Below are positions 52,438 to 62,463 of a DNA stretch of 64,000 nucleotides, piece after piece. Made by a program: the position numbers and the translations under genes. Numbering within the stretch: position 1 is the stretch's first letter; every line of letters starts with the position of its first letter. The notes under the pieces are model-generated. The model saw only the letters and a list, made by a program, of their open reading frames with translations. It ran no database searches and was not told the DNA's origin. Origin of the DNA: Acidovorax sp. MR-S7 (GTDB lineage Bacteria > Pseudomonadota > Gammaproteobacteria > Burkholderiales > Burkholderiaceae_C); NCBI RefSeq assembly GCF_000400995.2, contig NZ_DF238897.1, positions 359,965 through 423,964 of the forward strand, written 5' to 3'.

Positions 52438-54125
52438 AAATCGTCCAGCACGGCACCCTTGCTGGCGCTGGCTGCGTTGAAGGCGAACTTGGCCTGCACG
52501 CCGCGCGTGTAGCGCGGCGCGGGCGGCTGCCACTGGGCGCGGCGGCGGGCCAGCTCGGCATCGTCCACATGGAGCTGCAGCAGGAGCTGGTGCGCGTCGA
52601 TGGTGATGCTGTCGCCCTCGTTCACCAGGCCGATGGTGCCGCCCGCGGCGGCCTCGGGCGCCACGTGGCCCACGACCATGCCCCATGTGCCGCCGGAGAA
52701 GCGCCCGTCGGTGATCAGGCCCACGCTCTCGCCCAGGCCCGCGCCGATCAGCGCGCCCGTGGGCGCCAGCATCTCGGGCATGCCCGGGCCGCCTTTGGGG
52801 CCGAGGTAGCGCAGCACCATCACGTCGCCGGCCTGGATCTTCCCATCCAGGATGGCTTGCAGCGCGGACTGCTCGTCGTCGAACACGCGCGCGGGGCCGG
52901 TGATCACGGGGTTCTTCAGGCCGGTGATCTTGGCCACCGCGCCCTCGGGGCTCAGGTTGCCCTTGAGGATGGCCAGGTGCCCCTGCGCGTAGAGCGGCTG
53001 GTCGATGGAGCGGATCACGTCCTGGTCGGCGCGCGGCGCGTCGGGCACGTCGGCCAGCGTTTCGGCGATGGTCTTGCCGGTGATGGTCAGGCAGTCGCCG
53101 TGCAGCAGGCCGGCGTTCAGCAGGATCTTCATCACCTGGGGGATGCCGCCCGCGTTGTGCAGGTCCACCGCCAGGTACTTGCCGCTGGGCTTCAGGTCGC
53201 AGATCACCGGCACCTTCTGGCGCATGCGCTCGAAGTCGTCGATGGTCCACTCCACGCCCGCTGCGTGGGCGATGGCCAGGAAGTGCAGCACCGCGTTGGT
53301 GGAGCCGCCCGTGGCCATGATGACGGCCACCGCGTTCTCGATGGATTGGCGGGTGACGATGTCGCGCGGCTTCAGGTCGCGGCGGATGGCCTCGATGAGC
53401 ACGCGGGCCGATTCCTTGGCCGAGTTCTGCTTCTCGTCGTGCGGGTTGGCCATGGTGGAGGAGTAGGGCAGGCTCATGCCCAGGGCCTCGAACGCGCTGG
53501 ACATGGTGTTGGCCGTGTACATGCCGCCGCACGAGCCCGTGCCGGGTATGGCGTGCTGCTCGATGTTCTTGAGCTCCTGGTCGCTCATCTTGCCCGCCGC
53601 GTTCTGGCCCACGGCCTCGAACACGCTGACGATGTTCAGGTCCTGCCCGTTCCAGCGGCCCGGCAGGATGGTGCCGCCGTAGACGTAGATGGCCGGCACG
53701 TTGGCGCGCAGCATGCCCATCATGCCGCCGGGCATGTTCTTGTCGCAGCCGCCCACGACGAGCACGCCGTCCATCCACTGGCCGCCCACGCAGGTCTCGA
53801 TGCAGTCGGCGATCACCTCGCGGCTCACCAGGCTGTACTTCATGCCTTCGGTGCCCATGGCCATGCCGTCGCTGATGGTGGGCGTGCCGAAGACCTGGGC
53901 GTTGCCGCCGGCCTCCTCGATGCCGGCGATCGCCGCGTCGGCCAGCTTCTGCAGGCCGCTGTTGCAGGGCGTGATGGTGCTGTGCCCGTTGGCCACGCCC
54001 ACCATGGGCTTGGCGAAGTCGCCTTCCTGGTAGCCCATGCCGTAGAACATGGAGCGGTTGGGGGCACGGGACTTGCCCTGGGTGATGTTGGCGGAGCGGC
54101 GGTTCAGGGGGAGAGAGTTCGTCAT
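52431..54125 (-). CDS. ilvD: Dihydroxy-acid dehydratase, ~560-residue form
   Basis: The 564-residue IlvD/Edd-superfamily enzyme carries out the third step of branched-chain amino acid synthesis. Cluster-binding cysteines are in [10 protein letters not shown] and [11 protein letters not shown], with [19 protein letters not shown] near the N-terminus. It is the short class, which differs from the E. coli-like long form encoded divergently 173 bases away. Which one supplies most of the valine/isoleucine pathway is not obvious. Confidence 0.95.
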   Translation of the reverse strand: MTNSLPLNRRSANITQGKSRAPNRSMFYGMGYQEGDFAKPMVGVANGHSTITPCNSGLQKLADAAIAGIEEAGGNAQVFGTPTISDGMAMGTEGMKYSLVSREVIADCIETCVGGQWMDGVLVVGGCDKNMPGGMMGMLRANVPAIYVYGGTILPGRWNGQDLNIVSVFEAVGQNAAGKMSDQELKNIEQHAIPGTGSCGGMYTANTMSSAFEALGMSLPYSSTMANPHDEKQNSAKESARVLIEAIRRDLKPRDIVTRQSIENAVAVIMATGGSTNAVLHFLAIAHAAGVEWTIDDFERMRQKVPVICDLKPSGKYLAVDLHNAGGIPQVMKILLNAGLLHGDCLTITGKTIAETLADVPDAPRADQDVIRSIDQPLYAQGHLAILKGNLSPEGAVAKITGLKNPVITGPARVFDDEQSALQAILDGKIQAGDVMVLRYLGPKGGPGMPEMLAPTGALIGAGLGESVGLITDGRFSGGTWGMVVGHVAPEAAAGGTIGLVNEGDSITIDAHQLLLQLHVDDAELARRRAQWQPPAPRYTRGVQAKFAFNAASASKGAVLDDFK

Positions 54126-54298
54126 GGCAATCCTGGCTTCGGTGGGGAAGAAGGGGGCTGGTGCAGCCGCCAGGGAGTGTAGTGCGCAGGTGGATAATCC
54201 GCCGGTTTGTCCGGACGCGGCTCAAGAGGCCGCGCCCCGGCGCGCCGGCCCCCCAAGCGCACGGGCCTTCCCCTTCTCCGAGACACCCCACAACCACT

Positions 54299-56155
54299 AT
54301 GCCCGCATACCGTTCCAAGACCTCCACCGCCGGCCGCAACATGGCAGGGGCCCGCTCCCTGTGGCGCGCCACCGGCATGAAAGACGACGACTTCAGCAAG
54401 CCCATCATCGCCGTCGTCAACTCCTTCACCCAGTTCGTGCCGGGCCACGTGCACCTGAAGGACCTGGGCCAGCTCGTCGCGCGCGAGATCGAGGCGGCGG
54501 GTGGCGTCGCCAAGGAGTTCAACACCATCGCCGTGGACGACGGCATCGCCATGGGCCACGACGGCATGCTGTATTCGTTGCCCAGCCGCGAAATCATTGC
54601 CGACAGCGTGGAGTACATGGTCAACGCGCACTGCGCCGATGCCATGGTCTGCATCAGCAACTGCGACAAGATCACCCCCGGCATGCTGATGGCCGCGATG
54701 CGCCTGAACATCCCGGTGATCTTCGTCTCCGGCGGCCCGATGGAAGCGGGCAAGGTGCGCCTGGCCGTGCCCGGCACGGCCACCGTCCAGTTCAAGAAAC
54801 TCGACCTGATCGACGCCATGGTGATGGCCGCCGACGACAAGGTGAGCGACGCCGACGTGGCCGAGGTGGAGCGCTCCGCCTGCCCGACCTGCGGCTCCTG
54901 CTCGGGCATGTTCACCGCCAACTCCATGAACTGCCTGGCCGAGGCGCTGGGCCTGGCGCTGCCCGGCAACGGCACCGTGGTCGCCACGCACGCCGACCGC
55001 GAGCAGCTCTTCAAGCGCGCGGGCCGCCGCATCGTGGAACTCGCCCGCCAGCACTACGAGCAGGACGACAACTCCATCCTGCCGCGCTCGGTCGGCTTCA
55101 AGGCGTTCGAGAACGCGATGACGCTGGACATCGCCATGGGCGGCTCCACCAACACCATCCTGCACCTGCTGGCCATCGCGCAGGAGGCGCAGATCGACTT
55201 CGGCATGACCGACATCGACCGCCTCTCGCGCGTGGTGCCGCAGCTGTGCAAGGTGGCGCCCAACACCAACAAGTACCACATCGAGGACGTACACCGCGCG
55301 GGCGGCATCATGGCCATCCTGGGCGAGCTGGAGCGCGCCGGCAAGCTGCACACCGACGTGCCCACCGTGCACGCCAAGACGCTGGGCGATGCATTGAACC
55401 AGTGGGACGTCACCCGCACCAGCGACGAGGCCGTCAAGACCTTCTACATGGCTGGCCCCGCAGGCATTCCCACGCAGGTCGCGTTCAGCCAGGACACGCG
55501 CTGGCCCAGCCTGGACCTGGACCGCGCCGAGGGCTGCATCCGCTCCTACGAGCATGCGTTCTCGAAAGAAGGCGGCCTGGCCGTGCTCACCGGCAACATC
55601 GCCAAGGACGGCTGCGTGGTCAAGACGGCGGGCGTGGACGAATCCATCCTCGTCTTCGAAGGCCCGGCCCATGTCGTCGAGAGCCAGGACGAGGCCGTGG
55701 AGCACATCCTGAACGACGAGGTGAAGGCGGGCGACGTGGTCGTCGTGCGCTACGAAGGCCCCAAGGGCGGCCCCGGCATGCAGGAAATGCTCTACCCCAC
55801 GAGCTACATCAAGTCCAAGGGCCTGGGCAAGGCCTGCGCGCTGCTGACCGACGGGCGCTTCTCGGGCGGCACCTCGGGCCTGTCCATCGGCCACTGCTCG
55901 CCCGAGGCGGCGGCGGGCGGGGCCATCGGCCTCGTGCGCAACGGCGACCGCATCCGCATCGACATTCCGGGCCGCAGCATCAACGTGCTGGTGAGCGACG
56001 AAGAACTCGCCAGCCGCCGCGAGGAGCAGGCGGCGCTGGGCTGGAAGCCCGCCAAGCCGCGCCCGCGCAAGGTCTCCGCCGCGCTCAAGGCCTACGGCAA
56101 GCTGGTGACTTCGGCCGACAAGGGCGCCGTGCGCGACCTGTCGCTGCTCGATTGA
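54299..56155 (+). CDS. ilvD: Dihydroxy-acid dehydratase, ~618-residue E. coli-like form
   Basis: The 618-residue protein has the E. coli IlvD length and motifs: [38 protein letters not shown] and [19 protein letters not shown] with the cluster cysteines. ATG 54299 gives the standard N-terminus ([20 protein letters not shown]). An SDR gene starts inside its stop codon (TTGA). Confidence 0.95.
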   Translation: MPAYRSKTSTAGRNMAGARSLWRATGMKDDDFSKPIIAVVNSFTQFVPGHVHLKDLGQLVAREIEAAGGVAKEFNTIAVDDGIAMGHDGMLYSLPSREIIADSVEYMVNAHCADAMVCISNCDKITPGMLMAAMRLNIPVIFVSGGPMEAGKVRLAVPGTATVQFKKLDLIDAMVMAADDKVSDADVAEVERSACPTCGSCSGMFTANSMNCLAEALGLALPGNGTVVATHADREQLFKRAGRRIVELARQHYEQDDNSILPRSVGFKAFENAMTLDIAMGGSTNTILHLLAIAQEAQIDFGMTDIDRLSRVVPQLCKVAPNTNKYHIEDVHRAGGIMAILGELERAGKLHTDVPTVHAKTLGDALNQWDVTRTSDEAVKTFYMAGPAGIPTQVAFSQDTRWPSLDLDRAEGCIRSYEHAFSKEGGLAVLTGNIAKDGCVVKTAGVDESILVFEGPAHVVESQDEAVEHILNDEVKAGDVVVVRYEGPKGGPGMQEMLYPTSYIKSKGLGKACALLTDGRFSGGTSGLSIGHCSPEAAAGGAIGLVRNGDRIRIDIPGRSINVLVSDEELASRREEQAALGWKPAKPRPRKVSAALKAYGKLVTSADKGAVRDLSLLD

Positions 56156-56886
56156 GCGCCGCGCCCCACGCGCCTGTCGCGCTGGTCACCGGCTCCACCT
56201 CGGGCATCGGCGCGGCCATCGCGCGGCGCCTGTCGCAGGAGGGGTATGCGGTCGTCCTGCACTCGCGCAGCTCCGTGGACACCGGCCGCGCCATGGCTGC
56301 CGACCTGGGCCGGGCGGCCTACGTGCAGGCCGACCTGGCCGTGGACGCGGACCGCGTGCGCCTGGTGCGCGAAGCCGTGGCGTGCTGGGGCCGGCTGGAC
56401 CTGCTGGTGAACAACGCCGGCATCAGCCGCGTCGTGCCGCACGGCGATCTGCACGCGGCCACGCCGGAGATCTGGCGCGAACTGCACGAGGTCAACGTCA
56501 TCGCGCCCTTCCGCCTGATCGCCGAGGCACAGCCCGCGCTGGAAGCGGCGGGCGGCTGCGTGGTCAACGTCAGCTCACACGCGGGCGTGCGGCCCAAGGG
56601 CGCGTCGATCCCCTACGCGGCCAGCAAGGCCGCGCTCAACCACATGACGCGGCTGCTGGCGCTCTCGCTTGCGCCGCGCATCCGCGTGAACGCCGTCGCG
56701 CCGGGGCTGGTGGACACGCCGCTCACGGCCGACTGGACGGCCGCCCAGGCGCTGTGGCGCGAGCGCTCGCCCATGCGCCGTGCCGCGCAGCCGCAGGACA
56801 TCGCCCAGGCCGTCGCCCTGCTGGCGGCGAGCGGCTACATGACGGGCGAGATCCTGCTGCTGGACGGCGGGCTGAACCTCACATGA
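56152..56886 (+). CDS. Short-chain dehydrogenase/reductase
   Basis: The 244-residue SDR has the Rossmann glycine motif [17 protein letters not shown], and catalytic Ser-Tyr-Lys in NVSSHAG and YAASKAALN. The apparent start is TTG overlapping the ilvD stop (TTGA). The C-terminus [14 protein letters not shown] is typical. It is coupled to the thioesterase gene downstream. Substrate is unknown. Confidence 0.92.
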   Translation: MSAAPHAPVALVTGSTSGIGAAIARRLSQEGYAVVLHSRSSVDTGRAMAADLGRAAYVQADLAVDADRVRLVREAVACWGRLDLLVNNAGISRVVPHGDLHAATPEIWRELHEVNVIAPFRLIAEAQPALEAAGGCVVNVSSHAGVRPKGASIPYAASKAALNHMTRLLALSLAPRIRVNAVAPGLVDTPLTADWTAAQALWRERSPMRRAAQPQDIAQAVALLAASGYMTGEILLLDGGLNLT

Positions 56887-56900
56887 GCACAGGAGCCACC

Positions 56901-57323
56901 ATGGACGATCTCCAGCAACGCATCGCCGGCAGCTTCGCCGCGCAGGGCCTCATGGCCACCCTGGGCGCGCGCTTGGCGCTGGTGGGCGAGGGCGAGGTGC
57001 ACATCGCGCTGCCTTTCTCCGCCGCCCTGTCCCAGCAGCACGGCTACATGCACGCGGGCGCCGTCACCAGCATCGTGGACAGCGCCTGCGGCTACGCGGC
57101 GCTGACCGTGGCGCCGCCGGGCAGCGAGGTGGTCACCGCGGAGTTCAAGACCAATTTCATGCGCCCCGCGATCGGCGAGCGCTTCGTGGCGGTGGGCAAG
57201 GTGCACAGCAGCGGCCGGCTGCTCACGGTGTGCAGCGGCGAGGTGCGCGCCTTCACAGGCCCGGGCCCCGACTACAAGGTGGTGGCCCTAATGCAGGCCA
57301 CCATCGTCAACGTGCAGCGTTGA
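56901..57323 (+). CDS. PaaI-type hotdog thioesterase
   Basis: The 140-residue hotdog-fold protein has QQHGYMHAGAVTSIVDSACGYAA, including the conserved HGG/HAG-type active-site loop, and TAEFKTNFMRPA. It probably hydrolyses acyl-CoA thioesters. The ATG at 56901 has an AGGAG site five bases before it. An in-frame ATG at 56883 overlapping the SDR stop is the alternative. Confidence 0.9.
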   Translation: MDDLQQRIAGSFAAQGLMATLGARLALVGEGEVHIALPFSAALSQQHGYMHAGAVTSIVDSACGYAALTVAPPGSEVVTAEFKTNFMRPAIGERFVAVGKVHSSGRLLTVCSGEVRAFTGPGPDYKVVALMQATIVNVQR

Positions 57324-57324
57324 T

Positions 57325-57381
57325 GCTGCTATTGAAAAAATAGCTGCTCGCGCTTTCTGGCAAAGCGCAAGCGCCGTATTT
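57325..57381. repeat. Intergenic palindromic repeat copy
   Basis: GCTGCTATTGAAAAAATAGCTGCTC, GCGCTT-TCTGGCA-AAGCGC. It lies between the thioesterase gene and the convergent bacterioferritin gene and reaches the bacterioferritin stop. Confidence 0.85.
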
Positions 57382-57848
57382 CATTGCGACTGGCTTTGCA
57401 GGTAGTTCTGCAGGCCGATCTTCTCGATCAGGCCGATCTGCTTCTCCAGCCAGTAGGCGTGGTCTTCCTCGGTGTCGTGCAACTGGGCCAGCAGGATGTC
57501 GCGGCTCACGTAGTCGCTGTGGCGCTCGCACAGGGCCATGGCGTCCTTGAGGTGCTTTTGCACGCTGTACTCGGTGTCCAGGTCCTTGTGCAGCATCTCC
57601 TGCACGGTGTCGCCGGGCGTGAAGGCATGGGGGCGCATGTCGGGCTTGCCGCCCAGCATCAGGATGCGGCGCAGGATGGCGTCGGCGTGCGCGGTTTCCT
57701 CTTCCATCTCGTGGCCGATGCGCTCGAAGAGGCGCGTGAAGCCCTGGTCCTCGTATTGGCGCGAGTGGATGAAGTACTGGTCGCGCGCGGCCAGCTCGCC
57801 GCGCAGCAGGTCCTTGAGGCAGTCGATGACTTCGGGATGGCCTTGCAT
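57381..57848 (-). CDS. bfr: Bacterioferritin lacking the haem-ligand Met
   Basis: The 155-residue four-helix ferritin stores iron. Di-iron ferroxidase residues are conserved: Glu in [11 protein letters not shown], Glu and His in EEETAHAD, Glu in DTEYSV, Glu and His in TEEDHAYW. Aligned to E. coli Bfr, the Met52 that binds the interfacial haem is replaced by Thr (ETAH instead of EMKH). This predicts a subunit that cannot bind haem by itself. Monocistronic; no Fur-like site was found close by. Confidence 0.93.
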   Translation of the reverse strand: MQGHPEVIDCLKDLLRGELAARDQYFIHSRQYEDQGFTRLFERIGHEMEEETAHADAILRRILMLGGKPDMRPHAFTPGDTVQEMLHKDLDTEYSVQKHLKDAMALCERHSDYVSRDILLAQLHDTEEDHAYWLEKQIGLIEKIGLQNYLQSQSQ

Positions 57849-58009
57849 GTTGTTGTTCTCGTGTGGATTGCGAAGCCTGGAGTATCCGGCGCCTTGCGCG
57901 CGGGCTCAATGCGGGCCGTCAATTCCCGGGCATTTGCGCTCTTGATGCAGGCCGTAAGCAGGCGCATTCTCATCCGGGACTGTCATGGCCCTGCGGCACA
58001 ATGCCCGCC

Positions 58010-58843
58010 ATGCTGACGTACCCGCACATCGACCCCGTGGCCCTGCAGATCGGGCCGCTCGCCATCCACTGGTACGGCCTGACCTACCTGGCCGGCTTCG
58101 CGCTGTTCCTGTTCCTGGGCACGCGCCGGCTGCGCCACGAGCCCTATGCCTCCCTCACCGGCGACCAGGCGTGGTCGCGCAAGGATGTGGAGGACATCCT
58201 CTTCCTGGGCGTGGTGGGCGTGGTGCTGGGCGGGCGGCTGGGCTATTGCCTGTTCTACAAGCCGGGCTACTACCTGGCGCACCCGCTGGAGATCTTCGCC
58301 ATCTGGCAGGGCGGCATGAGCTTCCACGGCGGGCTGCTGGGCGTGATCGCTGCGATGCTGTGGTTCGCGCACTCGCGACGCCGGCCCTGGCTGCAGGTGG
58401 CCGACTTCGTGGCGCCGTGCGTGCCCACGGGGCTGGCGGCCGGGCGCATCGGCAACTTCATCAACGGCGAGCTGTGGGGGCGCTTCAGCGTGCCCGATCT
58501 GCCCTGGGGCATGGTGTTCCCGCAAAGCGGCTCCCTGCAGCCGCGCCATCCGTCGCAGATCTACCAGTTCCTGCTCGAAGGGCTGCTGCTGTTCGTGCTG
58601 CTGTGGCTGTATGCGCGCCGCCCGCGCAGGCGCGGCGAGGTGGCCGCCGCGTTCTTGGTGGGCTACGGCGCGCTGCGCTTCACGGCCGAGTATTTCCGCG
58701 AGCCCGACAGTTTCCTGGGCCTGCTGTCGCTGGACATGAGCATGGGGCAGTGGCTGTGCGTGCCCATGGTGCTGGCGGGTGTGGGCCTGTGGCTGTGGGC
58801 GCAGCGGCAGCCTCTGTCGGGAAAAGGCATCAAAACGGCCTGA
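58010..58843 (+). CDS. lgt: Prolipoprotein diacylglyceryl transferase
   Basis: The 277-residue membrane enzyme attaches diacylglycerol to lipobox cysteines. Motifs are [36 protein letters not shown] and [14 protein letters not shown], with the essential His and Arg residues. Two ATGs (58001 and 58010) are possible; the shorter is used. Seven membrane segments are recognisable. Confidence 0.97.
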   Translation: MLTYPHIDPVALQIGPLAIHWYGLTYLAGFALFLFLGTRRLRHEPYASLTGDQAWSRKDVEDILFLGVVGVVLGGRLGYCLFYKPGYYLAHPLEIFAIWQGGMSFHGGLLGVIAAMLWFAHSRRRPWLQVADFVAPCVPTGLAAGRIGNFINGELWGRFSVPDLPWGMVFPQSGSLQPRHPSQIYQFLLEGLLLFVLLWLYARRPRRRGEVAAAFLVGYGALRFTAEYFREPDSFLGLLSLDMSMGQWLCVPMVLAGVGLWLWAQRQPLSGKGIKTA

Positions 58844-58885
58844 AAGGCTTGCCAACCAAGCGCTGGCAGCTATCGTTATTGATAG
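58828..58885. repeat. Palindromic repeat copy after lgt
   Basis: CATCAAAACGGCCTGAAAGGCTTG then CCAAGCGCTGGCAGCTATCGTTATTGATAGC. The left part encodes the last residues of Lgt and the stop. The palindrome is partly decayed. Confidence 0.65.
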
Positions 58886-58988
58886 CCTGCTGACGGGGTG
58901 GCTGCGCTGCCACCCGCAGCGGACCGTTGCAACTTCGCATCATTTGACCCGGTTGGGTGTTTCCCCCAACACGGCCGCAGGCGAAATC

Positions 58989-59012
58989 TTCATAATTATC
59001 GAAAATTATGAA
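58989..59012. promoter_or_regulatory. GntR-type operator of the malonate operon
   Basis: A perfect 9-bp dyad TTCATAATT/AATTATGAA with six-base spacer is the only AT-rich patch in the 180-base leader of the GntR gene. It is the likely operator for the divergent-less malonate operon. Confidence 0.6.
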
Positions 59013-59071
59013 AATTGCCGCGTCTTCCCGCCGATTTACCTGCCATTGATGCCCGGATAACCCAGCACGCC

Positions 59072-59740
59072 ATGCGCCCCACCGCCAATTCCATGCACGA
59101 CCAGGCCGCCGAGCGGCTGCGCGAGCAGATCTTCGCGGGAGAGCTGGCGCCGGGCGCGTTCCTGGACGAGGCGGCGCTGTGCGAGCGGCTGGCGGTGTCG
59201 CGCACGCCGCTGCGCGAGGCGCTCAAGGTGCTGGTGGCCGAGGGGCTGCTGCGCCACGAGCCGCGCCGGGGCTGCTTCGTGGCCGAGATCACCGAGCGCG
59301 ACGTGCAGGAGATCTTCCCCGTGATCGCGCTGCTGGAGGGCCGCGCCGCCTACGAGGCCACCGAGCGCGCGGGCGCGGCCGACATCGCCGCGCTGGAAGT
59401 GCTGCACCGGCGCCTGCGCGAGCACGCCGAGGCGGGCCGCATCACCGAGTACTACGAAGCCAACTACGCGATCCACGAGGCCTTCATCACCCTGGCGGAC
59501 AACCGCTGGCTGGCCCAGGTGATCGGCGACCTGCGCAAGATCCTGCGCCTGGCGCGGCACCAGACGCTGCACCTGCCCGGCCGCCTGCAGCAAAGCCTGT
59601 CCGAACACCTGACCGTGTTCGCCGCGCTCAAGCGCGGCGACGCTCCCGACGCCGAGCTGACCATGCGCAACCACGTTCTCGCGCAGCGCGATGCGCTGCG
59701 CGAACTCGCCCGCAACCACCCCTCCCGGATAGCACCATGA
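59072..59740 (+). CDS. GntR/FCD-family regulator of malonate utilisation
   Basis: The 222-residue protein has an N-terminal GntR winged helix (ERLREQIFAGELAPGAFLDEAALCERLAVSRTPLREALKVL) and an FCD ligand domain with metal-binding-type residues (FPVIALLEGRAAYEAT). It overlaps the malonyl-CoA decarboxylase gene by ATGA. MatR-type regulators control malonate genes in Rhizobium. ATG 59072 places the HTH at the usual distance. Confidence 0.9.
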   Translation: MRPTANSMHDQAAERLREQIFAGELAPGAFLDEAALCERLAVSRTPLREALKVLVAEGLLRHEPRRGCFVAEITERDVQEIFPVIALLEGRAAYEATERAGAADIAALEVLHRRLREHAEAGRITEYYEANYAIHEAFITLADNRWLAQVIGDLRKILRLARHQTLHLPGRLQQSLSEHLTVFAALKRGDAPDAELTMRNHVLAQRDALRELARNHPSRIAP

Positions 59741-61194
59741 ACGCCGCCTCCACCTGGATCTCGCGCAACGTCGGCCGCCTGCGGTCCGCCGATGGCAAGG
59801 CCGCCGCCGCGAAAGAGGAGGGCGCCGCCGCACCCAAGGCCGCCGCGCCCGAACGCTCCACGCACGAGCGCCTGCAGGCCACGCTGCGCAAGAGCGGCGA
59901 GGCCCTGTCGCCGCGCGCGCTGCGCCGCGTACTGGCCGACCTGCAGGAGGTGGTGGCCCCGCGCGTGAGCGAGATCGAGGGCGGGCGCCGCGCGCAGCTC
60001 GTCGCCGCCTGGTACGCCGAGGCTGCGCCCGAGGAGCGGCGCGACATGTGGCTGCTGATGTGCGAGCAGTTCGCTCCGGACGCCACGCGCTTCAAGTCCG
60101 CCCAGCAGCGCTACGAAGCCGCCGCCGGCACGGCCGACGCGCCGCAGGCCGAGGCCCACCTGCGCCGCGCGCTGGTCTCGCCGCGCACGCGGCTGCTGCA
60201 GCGCTTCGCCGTGTTCCCCGAAGGCATGCGCTTCCTGGTGGATCTGCGCGCCGAGATGCTGCCGCAGCTCAAGGGCGACAAGCGCCTGCTGCCGCTGGAG
60301 GCCGAACTGGAGCAGCTTTTCGCCACCTGGTTCGACGTGGCCTTCCTGGAGCTCAAGCGCCTGTCGTGGGACTCGCCCGCCTCGCTGATCGAGAAGCTCA
60401 TCAAGTACGAGGCCGTGCACGACATCCGCAGCTGGGCCGACCTGAAGAACCGGCTGGACAGCGACCGCCGCTGCTATGGCTTCTTCCATCCGCGCTTGCC
60501 GGGCGAGCCGCTGATCTTCGTCGAGGTGGCATTGGTCAACGAGATCTCCGAGAGCATCACGCCGCTGCTGGACGAATCGGCCGCGCCGGAGGACATCAAG
60601 CGGGCCACCACGGCCATCTTCTATTCGATCAGCAACACCCAGACGGGGCTGCGCGGCGTGAGCTTCGGCGACTCGCTCATCAAGCACGTGGTGGAGACGC
60701 TCACCGCCGAGTTCCCGCGCCTGCGCACCTTCGCCACGCTGTCGCCCATTCCGGGCTTCCGCTCCTGGCTGTCCAAGAACGGCGCCGCGCAGATGGAGCG
60801 GCTGGACGACAAGCAGCGCGCCGAACTGGGCCGCGCCGTAGGCTTCGAGCCGCCGCAGCTCACCCACGTGCTGGCCGCGGCGGACAACGCGCTGGAGCTG
60901 CCCCCGAAGTCGCCCGTGCGCCAGCTGCTGCTGCAATGCGCCGCGCGCTACCTGGGCCGCGAGCTGAACGACGGCAAGCCCGTAGACCCCGTGGCGCGCT
61001 TCCACCTGGGCAACGGCGCCCGCGTGGAACGCCTGAACTGGGCGGGCGACCCCTCGGCCAAGGGCCTCAAGCAATCGTTCGGCCTCATGGTCAACTACGT
61101 GTATGACCTCAAGCGCATCGACCGGCATCGCGGCATGCTGGCCGAGGGCCGCGTGCCGGTATCGAGCGACATCGACGGCCTGTGCCGCGACTGA
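59737..61194 (+). CDS. Malonyl-CoA decarboxylase
   Basis: The 485-residue enzyme converts malonyl-CoA to acetyl-CoA and CO2. MCD motifs are HDIRSWADLKNRLDSDRRC, FYSISNTQTGLRGVSFGDSLIK, LATLSPIPGFRSWL and FHLGNGARVERLNWAGD. The first ~40 residues are an Ala/Lys-rich extension. It is directly coupled to the GntR gene and followed by a Bug receptor. The set malonate uptake, activation by MatB and decarboxylation yields acetyl-CoA. Confidence 0.95.
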   Translation: MNAASTWISRNVGRLRSADGKAAAAKEEGAAAPKAAAPERSTHERLQATLRKSGEALSPRALRRVLADLQEVVAPRVSEIEGGRRAQLVAAWYAEAAPEERRDMWLLMCEQFAPDATRFKSAQQRYEAAAGTADAPQAEAHLRRALVSPRTRLLQRFAVFPEGMRFLVDLRAEMLPQLKGDKRLLPLEAELEQLFATWFDVAFLELKRLSWDSPASLIEKLIKYEAVHDIRSWADLKNRLDSDRRCYGFFHPRLPGEPLIFVEVALVNEISESITPLLDESAAPEDIKRATTAIFYSISNTQTGLRGVSFGDSLIKHVVETLTAEFPRLRTFATLSPIPGFRSWLSKNGAAQMERLDDKQRAELGRAVGFEPPQLTHVLAAADNALELPPKSPVRQLLLQCAARYLGRELNDGKPVDPVARFHLGNGARVERLNWAGDPSAKGLKQSFGLMVNYVYDLKRIDRHRGMLAEGRVPVSSDIDGLCRD

Positions 61195-61269
61195 GCTTCT
61201 GAGTACATTCCAAGAGCGCCGCGCAGGCGCCTATCTGTTCCCGTTCCATAACCGCAAGGAGACAAAGCG

Positions 61270-62292
61270 ATGCAAGAGAGAGACGACACCACCCTGTTCA
61301 CGGGCCTGCCACGGCGGCGCGACATGCTGCGCGCCGCAGGCGCGGCGGGCCTGGCGGCTGCGGCCGGCGGGGCGTGGGCGCAAGGCGCCGCCGCATGGCC
61401 GAGCAAGCCGGTGAACCTCGTGGTGCCCTTTCCCGCAGGCGGCGGCACCGACGCGTTCGCGCGCCCGCTGTCGGCGCAGTTCGCCAAGAACACGGGCAAG
61501 ACGCTGGTGATCGACAACCGCGGAGGCGCGGGCGGCACGGTGGGCGCGAGCTACGCGGCCAAGGCGCACGGCGACGGCTATACGCTGTTCATGGGCGCGG
61601 TGCACCACACCATCGCCCCGTCGATGTACCCCAAGCTGGACTACGACCTCGAAAAAGACTTCATCCCCCTGGCCCTGCTGGCGGACGTACCGCAGGTGCT
61701 GGTGGTCAACCCCAAGAACGTGCCGGAGGCCGACTACCAGGCCTTCATGGAGCGGGTGCGCCGCAACCCCGGCCTGCTCAACTACGGCTCGGCCGGGCCG
61801 GGCACGTCGCACCACATGGCGGGCGAGCTGTTCAAGCAGCAGACCAAGACCTTCATCACCCACATTCCCTACACCGGCGCGGGCCCCGCGCTGCGCGACC
61901 TCGTGGGCGGGCAGGTGGACATGATGTTCGACGGCCTGGGCTCCTCGGCCACCCACATCAAGGCCGGGCGCATCAAGCCGCTGATGGTCTCGGGCGGCAA
62001 GCGCAACCCGGCATTCCCCAACGTGCCTTGCGCCGCCGAGGTCGGGCTGCCCGACTACACCGTCACCACCTGGTACGGCCTGTGGGCGCCCAAGGGCACG
62101 CCGGCCGACGTGCAGGCGCGCATCGTCGAGGAAGTCCGCAAATGCGGCGCCGCCGAGGAGATCAAGGCCATCTGGGCCAGCAACGGCGCCGAGTTCGGCA
62201 CCCTGAGCCCGCAGGACTTCGGCAAGATGGTCAGCAGCGAAATCAAGCGCTGGGCGCAGGTGGTGAAGGCCTCCGGCGCCAAGATGGATTGA
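61270..62292 (+). CDS. Bug-family tripartite tricarboxylate receptor, malonate operon
   Basis: The 340-residue periplasmic binding protein has a twin-arginine-like signal (PRRRDMLRAAGAAGLAAAAG). Motifs are WPSKPVNLVVPFPAGGGTD, VIDNRGGAGGT and GDGYTLFMGA. Its position between the malonyl-CoA decarboxylase gene and the matB cluster suggests malonate or a derivative as ligand. No TctA/TctB permease is encoded within the window. RBS AAGGAGA precedes the ATG. Confidence 0.93.
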   Translation: MQERDDTTLFTGLPRRRDMLRAAGAAGLAAAAGGAWAQGAAAWPSKPVNLVVPFPAGGGTDAFARPLSAQFAKNTGKTLVIDNRGGAGGTVGASYAAKAHGDGYTLFMGAVHHTIAPSMYPKLDYDLEKDFIPLALLADVPQVLVVNPKNVPEADYQAFMERVRRNPGLLNYGSAGPGTSHHMAGELFKQQTKTFITHIPYTGAGPALRDLVGGQVDMMFDGLGSSATHIKAGRIKPLMVSGGKRNPAFPNVPCAAEVGLPDYTVTTWYGLWAPKGTPADVQARIVEEVRKCGAAEEIKAIWASNGAEFGTLSPQDFGKMVSSEIKRWAQVVKASGAKMD

Positions 62293-62305
62293 GATGAAAC
62301 GACAA

Positions 62306-62402
62306 CCCCCTGAGCCGCTTCGCGGCTTCCCCCTTCTCTCTACGCGCTTCGCGCTAGGGGAAGGGGGACGCAGCCAGCGCGGCGGGGCGGCCCTTGCGCG
62401 GC
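62306..62402 (+). repeat. Intergenic ~110-bp dispersed repeat, copy 2
   Basis: CCCCCTGAGCCGCTTCGCGG, CTTCCCCCTTCTCTC and GCGCGGCGGGGCGGCCCTTG follow in order. This is the same order as the complement of 604-714. It contains a strong hairpin and no gene. It occupies most of the 171-base gap between the Bug and enoyl-CoA hydratase genes. Confidence 0.7.
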
Positions 62403-62463
62403 TGCCCGCGTTTGGGGCGCGCCAGTTTCATCGGTTGCGCGCGTAGCGCCGTGGAAAACTGAT

